A stretch of 37,518 nt of DNA from Lawsonibacter sp. (lineage in GTDB: Bacteria; Bacillota; Clostridia; Oscillospirales; Oscillospiraceae): NCBI GenBank assembly GCA_022796195.1, contig JAAWIE010000014.1, forward strand, positions 1 through 37,518, in the 5' to 3' direction. This document shows, piece by piece, positions 33,724 through 37,518 of the stretch; the first letter of the stretch is position 1; every line of letters starts with the position of its first letter. Made by a program: the position numbers and the translations under genes. The notes beneath the pieces were generated by a model. It had not been told where the DNA came from and searched no databases. It worked only from the letters and a program-made list of their open reading frames with translations.

Positions 33724-34524
33724 ATGGCTGAATATAAGATTACCAAACAGGAGCGTCAGGCTTACGCCATCGCCAAAAATATCAAAGAGAATCAGATTGT
33801 CATTGTGGGCACCGGCCTCCCCCTCATCGGAGCGTCCCTGGCTAAGCGGGTGGTGTGCCCCTCCTGCCATCCCATCGTAGAGAGCGGCCTGATGGACTGC
33901 TCCCCCGTGGAGGTCCCCCGCTCCGTGGGCGACAACCGCTTTATGGCCCACTGCGCCGTGCAGTGGCCCAACGTCCGCTTCATCGGCTTCGAGGCCAACG
34001 AGTGGCTTCACGATGAGGACCGGCTCATCGCCTTCATCGGCGGCGCCCAGATCGACCCCTACGGCAACGTAAACTCCACCTGTATCTACGGCAAGGGCGA
34101 CTATGTGAAACCCATGACCCGTTTCACCGGCTCCGGCGGCGCCAACGGCATCGCCACCTACTGCAACACCATTATTATGATGCAGCACCAGAAGCGCCGC
34201 TTCATGGAGAAGATCGACTACATCACCTCCTGCGGCTGGATGGACGGCCCCGGCGGACGGGAAAAGGTGGGCCTGCCCGGCAACCGCGGCCCCCAGATGG
34301 TGGTCACCGACCTGGGCATCATGAAGTTTGACGAGCAGACCAAGCGCATGTACTGCGCCTACATGTTCCCCGGCGTCACCCCCGAGATCGTTCAGGAGAA
34401 CACCGGCTTCGAAATCGACTGCTCCAAGGCCGAAGTCTTCCCTGACCCCGACCAGGAGATCCTGCGCATCATCCGCGAGGAGATCGACCCCGGCCAGGCG
34501 TTTATCAAGATCCCCAAAGAATAA
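33724..34524 (+). CDS. gctB: glutaconate CoA-transferase subunit B
   Basis: 266 residues, the same length as Acidaminococcus GctB. The catalytic glutamate is expected at Glu53 in PIVESGLMDC, matching Glu54 of that enzyme, which forms the glutamyl-CoA intermediate. Further family blocks are FIGGAQIDPYGNVNST and GSGGANGIATYCNTIIMM. GGGAGG lies before the ATG, 20 bases after gctA. The pair forms the transferase heterodimer. A 193-base gap with an inverted repeat separates it from gcdA. Confidence 0.95.
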   Translation: MAEYKITKQERQAYAIAKNIKENQIVIVGTGLPLIGASLAKRVVCPSCHPIVESGLMDCSPVEVPRSVGDNRFMAHCAVQWPNVRFIGFEANEWLHDEDRLIAFIGGAQIDPYGNVNSTCIYGKGDYVKPMTRFTGSGGANGIATYCNTIIMMQHQKRRFMEKIDYITSCGWMDGPGGREKVGLPGNRGPQMVVTDLGIMKFDEQTKRMYCAYMFPGVTPEIVQENTGFEIDCSKAEVFPDPDQEILRIIREEIDPGQAFIKIPKE

Positions 34525-34564
34525 GGAACAATCCCCCTGTCCGAAAGGGAGCGGGACCATTGGG

Positions 34565-34676
34565 CCTCTCAGCCGGCTTCGCCGGCAGCTCCCCCACAAG
34601 GGAGGGAGCCATAAGGAGCGCACCCCAAAGCCTCCCTCTTTATGGGGGAGGCGGCTGGCCGAAGGCCGGACGGAGG
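34565..34676. repeat. two-armed inverted repeat inside the gct-gcd operon (MITE-like)
   Basis: Left arm 34565-34610 and right arm 34629-34676 are imperfect reverse complements of about 45 bases around an 18-base centre. Each arm folds alone too: GCCGG-CTTCG-CCGGC on the left, GCCTCCC/GGGAGGC and GGCC-GAA-GGCC on the right. Sequence of this type (GGGGGAGCTGCCGGCGAAGC on the opposite strand) is, from memory, widespread between genes of gut Oscillospiraceae. No reading frame. Confidence 0.75.
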
Positions 34677-34717
34677 GGACATATAAGAAACCAACCAAAC
34701 ATTAGGAGGAGTTTACA

Positions 34718-36433
34718 TTGGGTAATTATTCCATGCCCCGGTATTTCCAGAACATGCCCACAGTGGGCAAGGCCGTGAAGGCCAACGCCGAGAACGTTAA
34801 CGAGCTGCGGGCTATTGAGGACGACATCCACGCCCACATTGTGGACGCGCTCAACTCCGGCAAGGCCGACGAGGACATGAACGCCAAGGGCCAGCTTACC
34901 GCCATGCAGCGCATCGCCCTGCTGGTGGACGAGGGCACCTGGTGCCCCCTCAACAGCCTGTACAACCCCGAGCACAACAAGAACGGCTCCACCTCCATTG
35001 TGAAGGGCCTGGGCCGGGTCAACGGCAAGTGGTGCTGCATCATCGCCTCCGACAACAAGAAGCACGCCGGTACCTGGGTGCCCGGTCAGGCCGACAACCT
35101 GCTCCGGGGCAGCGACACCGCCAAGCGCCTGCGCATCCCCCTGATCTATCTGCTGGAGTGCGCCGGTGTGGAACTGGACAAACAGGAGAAGGTCTACCCC
35201 AACCGCCGGGGCGGCGGCACCCCCTTCTACCGCAACTCCGAACTCAACCAGATGGGCATTCCCGTCATCGTGGGCATCCACGGCACCAACCCCGCGGGCG
35301 GCGGCTACCACTCCATCTCCCCCACCGTGCTGGTGGCCCACCAGAAGGCCAACATGGCCGTGGGCGGCGCGGGCATCGTGGGCGGCATGAACCCCAAGGG
35401 CCTGCGCGCCGATCCTCCCGGGTCCGTGTCCATCCACTACGGCGAGACCGGCTTCTTCCGCGAGGTGTACACCGAGCAGGAGGGCGTGATTGCCGGCATC
35501 AAGAAGTATGTGGACATGCTGCCCACCTTCGATCTGGAGTTCTTCCGGGTGGACACCCCCCAGTCTCCCGCCATGTCCGACGTGGAGCTGTACGATCTGG
35601 TCCTGAACAACAAGAACCGCCCCTACGACATGTACTCCGTTCTGGGCCGCCTCTTCGACGGCAGCCAGTTCATGGAGTATAAGAAGGGTTACGGCCCCGA
35701 GATGATTACCGGCATTGCCAAGGTGGACGGCCTTCTGGTGGGCGTGGTGGCTAACCAGCAGGGCATTTTCCCCAACTACCCCGAGTATAAGATGGCCAAG
35801 TACGGCCAGGCTATGGGCGCGGGCGGCAAGCTGTACCGCCAGGGCCTGATTAAGATGAACGAGTTCGTCACCCTTTGCGCCCGTGACCGCCTGCCCATGG
35901 TGTGGATTCAGGACACCACCGGCATCGACGTGGGCGACGACGCCGAGGTCGCCGAGCTGCTGGGCCTGGGTCAGTCCCTGATCTACTCCATCCAGTCCTC
36001 CGGCCTGCCCATGATGGAGATCACCCTCCGGCGCGGCACCGCCGCCGCCCACTACGTCCTGGGCGGCCCTCAGGGCAACGACAACAACGCCTTCTCCCTG
36101 GGCACCGCGGCCACCGAGATCAACGTCATGAACGGCAAGACCGCCGCCAACGCCATGTACACCGGCCGTCTGGCTAAGGACCAGAAGGCGGGCAAGGACC
36201 TGCAGCCCACCATCGACAAGATGAACGCCCTCATCGACGACTACAACGTGAAGTCTCAGCCCCTGTTCTGCGCCCAGGCCGGTCTGGTGGACGAGGTGGT
36301 TGACATGCCCATGATGCGCAACTACATCGTGGCCTTTGCCGACTCCTGCTACCAGAATCCCGCCTCCATCTGCCCCTTCCATCAGATGCTGCTGCCCAGG
36401 ACCATCAAGGACTACGAGGACGGGCATAAATAA
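34718..36433 (+). CDS. gcdA: glutaconyl-CoA decarboxylase alpha subunit (carboxyltransferase)
   Basis: 571 residues (587 in Acidaminococcus). TTG start at 34718, chosen because AGGAGGAG lies 8 bases upstream; ATG 34733 is the fallback. Two crotonase-fold halves of biotin-dependent carboxyltransferases: the first has GGGYHSISPTVLVAHQKANMAVGGAGIVGGM, the second HYVLGGPQGNDNNAFSLGTAATEINVMNGKTAANAMY. It moves CO2 from glutaconyl-CoA to biotin; the membrane Na+-pump beta and the biotin gamma/delta subunits are not in the window. The operon order gctA-gctB-gcdA-hgdC matches the hydroxyglutarate pathway. Codon use is extremely biased (mostly C- or G-ending codons), implying abundant product. Confidence 0.95.
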   Translation: MGNYSMPRYFQNMPTVGKAVKANAENVNELRAIEDDIHAHIVDALNSGKADEDMNAKGQLTAMQRIALLVDEGTWCPLNSLYNPEHNKNGSTSIVKGLGRVNGKWCCIIASDNKKHAGTWVPGQADNLLRGSDTAKRLRIPLIYLLECAGVELDKQEKVYPNRRGGGTPFYRNSELNQMGIPVIVGIHGTNPAGGGYHSISPTVLVAHQKANMAVGGAGIVGGMNPKGLRADPPGSVSIHYGETGFFREVYTEQEGVIAGIKKYVDMLPTFDLEFFRVDTPQSPAMSDVELYDLVLNNKNRPYDMYSVLGRLFDGSQFMEYKKGYGPEMITGIAKVDGLLVGVVANQQGIFPNYPEYKMAKYGQAMGAGGKLYRQGLIKMNEFVTLCARDRLPMVWIQDTTGIDVGDDAEVAELLGLGQSLIYSIQSSGLPMMEITLRRGTAAAHYVLGGPQGNDNNAFSLGTAATEINVMNGKTAANAMYTGRLAKDQKAGKDLQPTIDKMNALIDDYNVKSQPLFCAQAGLVDEVVDMPMMRNYIVAFADSCYQNPASICPFHQMLLPRTIKDYEDGHK

Positions 36434-36450
36434 TTTAGGAGAAGAACCAT

Positions 36451-37242
36451 ATGAGTATCTACACCCTGGGAATCGACATCGGTTCCACCGCGTCCAAGTG
36501 CATCATGCTGGAGGACGGCAAGGAGATCGTGGCCAAATCCCTCATCGACGTGGGCGCCGGCACCAGCGGGCCGCAACGGGCCATCGAGCAGGTGCTGGAG
36601 GAGGCCGGGAAAAAGCGGGAGGATATGTCCTTCATCCTAGCCACCGGCTACGGCCGCAACTCCCTGGAGGAGTTCGCCGACGACCAGATGAGCGAGCTGA
36701 GCTGCCACGCCAAGGGGGCCGCGTTCCTCTTCCCGGAGGTGCGCACCGTCATCGACATCGGCGGGCAGGATGTGAAGGTCATGCGGGTGGAAAACGGCAT
36801 CATGACCAACTTCCAGATGAACGACAAGTGCGCCGCCGGAACCGGCCGGTTTCTGGACGTGATGGCCCGGGTGCTGGAGGTGGACGTGGAGGACCTGGGC
36901 GCTCTGGGCGCTGAGTCCACCAAGTACGTGGGCATCAGCTCCACCTGTACCGTGTTCGCCGAGAGCGAGGTCATCAGCCAGCTGTCCAAGGGCACCGATA
37001 AACGGGACATCATCAACGGCATCCACCAGTCGGTGGCCGGCCGGGTGGCCGGTCTGGCCCACCGCATCGGCATCCAGGACCAGGTGGTCATGACAGGCGG
37101 CGTGGCGCAGAACGCCGGCGTGGTGGGCGCTCTCCAGAATGCCCTGGGCCATGAGGTCCACACCTCGCCCCTTACCCAGTACAACGGCGCCCTGGGCGCC
37201 GCCCTGTTCGCCTGTCAGAAGTACCTGAAGGCCCAGAAGTAA
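36451..37242 (+). CDS. hgdC: (R)-2-hydroxyglutaryl-CoA dehydratase activator (component A)
   Basis: 263 residues, ASKHA ATPase fold. The N-terminal phosphate loop is GIDIGSTASKCIML, the second IDIGGQD, and the adenosine site VMTGGVAQN. The two cysteines that ligate the dimer-bridging 4Fe-4S cluster are at 127 (NDKCAAGTGRF) and 166 (SSTCTVFAESE), the same numbers as in the Acidaminococcus protein. It uses ATP to inject one electron into the dehydratase. TAGGAGAAG precedes the ATG. Followed by a small gene and then hgdA. Confidence 0.96.
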   Translation: MSIYTLGIDIGSTASKCIMLEDGKEIVAKSLIDVGAGTSGPQRAIEQVLEEAGKKREDMSFILATGYGRNSLEEFADDQMSELSCHAKGAAFLFPEVRTVIDIGGQDVKVMRVENGIMTNFQMNDKCAAGTGRFLDVMARVLEVDVEDLGALGAESTKYVGISSTCTVFAESEVISQLSKGTDKRDIINGIHQSVAGRVAGLAHRIGIQDQVVMTGGVAQNAGVVGALQNALGHEVHTSPLTQYNGALGAALFACQKYLKAQK

Positions 37243-37255
37243 AGGAGAAGTCGGA

Positions 37256-37420
37256 ATGGATCGCTTTCAAAAGATTTACAGCCAAGGTGTTGTAAATACC
37301 ATTGAGGTTTGGGTTGACCGCGAAACCGGCGTGAACTATGTCTGGCGTAAGGACGGGTATGCCGGAGGAATGACGCCCCTTCTGGACGAGAACGGCAAGC
37401 CCGTTGTGACGAAAATCTAG
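37256..37420 (+). CDS. small DUF6440-like protein (54 aa)
   Basis: Short gene between hgdC and hgdA. ATG 37256 has AAAGGAGAAG upstream, 13 bases after the hgdC stop. The 54 residues include NTIEVWVDRETGVNYVW, a GYAGGMTPLLDENGKP stretch and a VTKI end, matching the pattern I recall for DUF6440. These are small beta-rich proteins that are usually free-standing. It looks like a compact beta fold with no signal peptide or membrane segment. Its place in a catabolic operon is unexplained; function unknown. The family match is from memory and should be treated as likely, not proven. Confidence 0.75.
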   Translation: MDRFQKIYSQGVVNTIEVWVDRETGVNYVWRKDGYAGGMTPLLDENGKPVVTKI

Positions 37421-37436
37421 TTAGGAGGAATTTACC

Positions 37437-37518
37437 ATGGCAAAAGAAGTTAGCCCCGGCGTAAAGGCCCTTCGCAAGGTGGTGGACGACGTCCACGCCG
37501 ACGCCCGTCAGGCCGCCA
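37437..37518 (+). CDS. hgdA: (R)-2-hydroxyglutaryl-CoA dehydratase subunit alpha, 5' fragment
   Basis: Only the first 27 codons are in the window; the gene continues past the right edge. The start MAKEVSPGVKALRKVVDDV closely follows the known HgdA N-terminus (pattern xSPGVxALRxVV). AGGAGG stands 8 bases before the ATG, 16 bases after the DUF6440-like stop. Position directly after hgdC is the usual arrangement. The enzyme dehydrates 2-hydroxyglutaryl-CoA to glutaconyl-CoA using 4Fe-4S clusters; none of the catalytic residues is visible here. Confidence 0.8.
   Translation, partial: MAKEVSPGVKALRKVVDDVHADARQAA

Noticed and set aside
34640-36427. 595-codon open frame on the minus strand opposite gcdA
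   Set aside because: A shadow produced by extreme GC3 codon bias of gcdA; its product is Gly/Val/His-rich without any domain and there is no ribosome site.

Overview
The window comes from a GC-rich, anaerobic, endospore-forming Firmicute, most likely a gut Oscillospiraceae (Flavonifractor/Lawsonibacter/Pseudoflavonifractor-like; the genus is an inference). Supporting signs are strong AGGAGG ribosome sites, a SpoVM micro-gene next to a SipL-type coat gene (a clostridial sporulation arrangement), a group B-type [FeFe] hydrogenase, the hydroxyglutarate pathway of glutamate fermentation, and hairpin-rich intergenic repeats of a type I recall from gut Clostridia.

Layout. 1-3075 (minus): galE, a sugar-1-phosphate nucleotidyltransferase and a NahK-like kinase, a hexosamine/galactose salvage operon. 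3347-7303 (plus): Na+-coupled NSS transporter, aldose 1-epimerase family protein, exonuclease III and metF, closed by a strong hairpin terminator. 7343-13318: lipoprotein serpin (minus), a lone serine recombinase (plus), a methyl-accepting chemotaxis protein (minus) and a monomeric [FeFe] hydrogenase (minus). 13579-17173 (minus): a Tet(M)/EF-G-like GTPase fused to a C-terminal YacP/Rae1-type NYN endoribonuclease domain, and a HAD phosphatase. 17385-19432 (minus): YtrA-type GntR regulator, ABC ATPase, ABC-2 permease and a tiny membrane protein, with a palindromic operator on the promoter. 19645-21228: divergent EamA transporter and 3-methyladenine DNA glycosylase. 21395-27509 (minus): HlyD-like adaptor, MacB-like ATPase and permease, and an SLH-domain surface protein, under a promoter with an 11-bp-spaced CTTAAG repeat. 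27965-29638 (plus): spoVM and sipL. 29685-32392 (minus): AraC regulator and a secreted RCC1-repeat/SLH protein. 32606-37518 (plus): gctA, gctB, gcdA, hgdC, a DUF6440-like small gene and the start of hgdA.

The last block is a catabolic operon. Glutaconate CoA-transferase (GctAB) activates 2-hydroxyglutarate, HgdC-activated dehydratase makes glutaconyl-CoA, and GcdA is the carboxyltransferase subunit of the Na+-pumping glutaconyl-CoA decarboxylase. A divergent AraC gene shares its promoter region and is the natural candidate regulator.

The most unusual items are the translational-GTPase/NYN-RNase fusion, the unlisted 23-residue SpoVM beside SipL, the Ala/Lys-rich insertion in GctA, the two-armed inverted repeat inside the gct-gcd operon, and the small DUF6440-like gene between hgdC and hgdA. 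I saw no rRNA, tRNA, CRISPR array or prophage.
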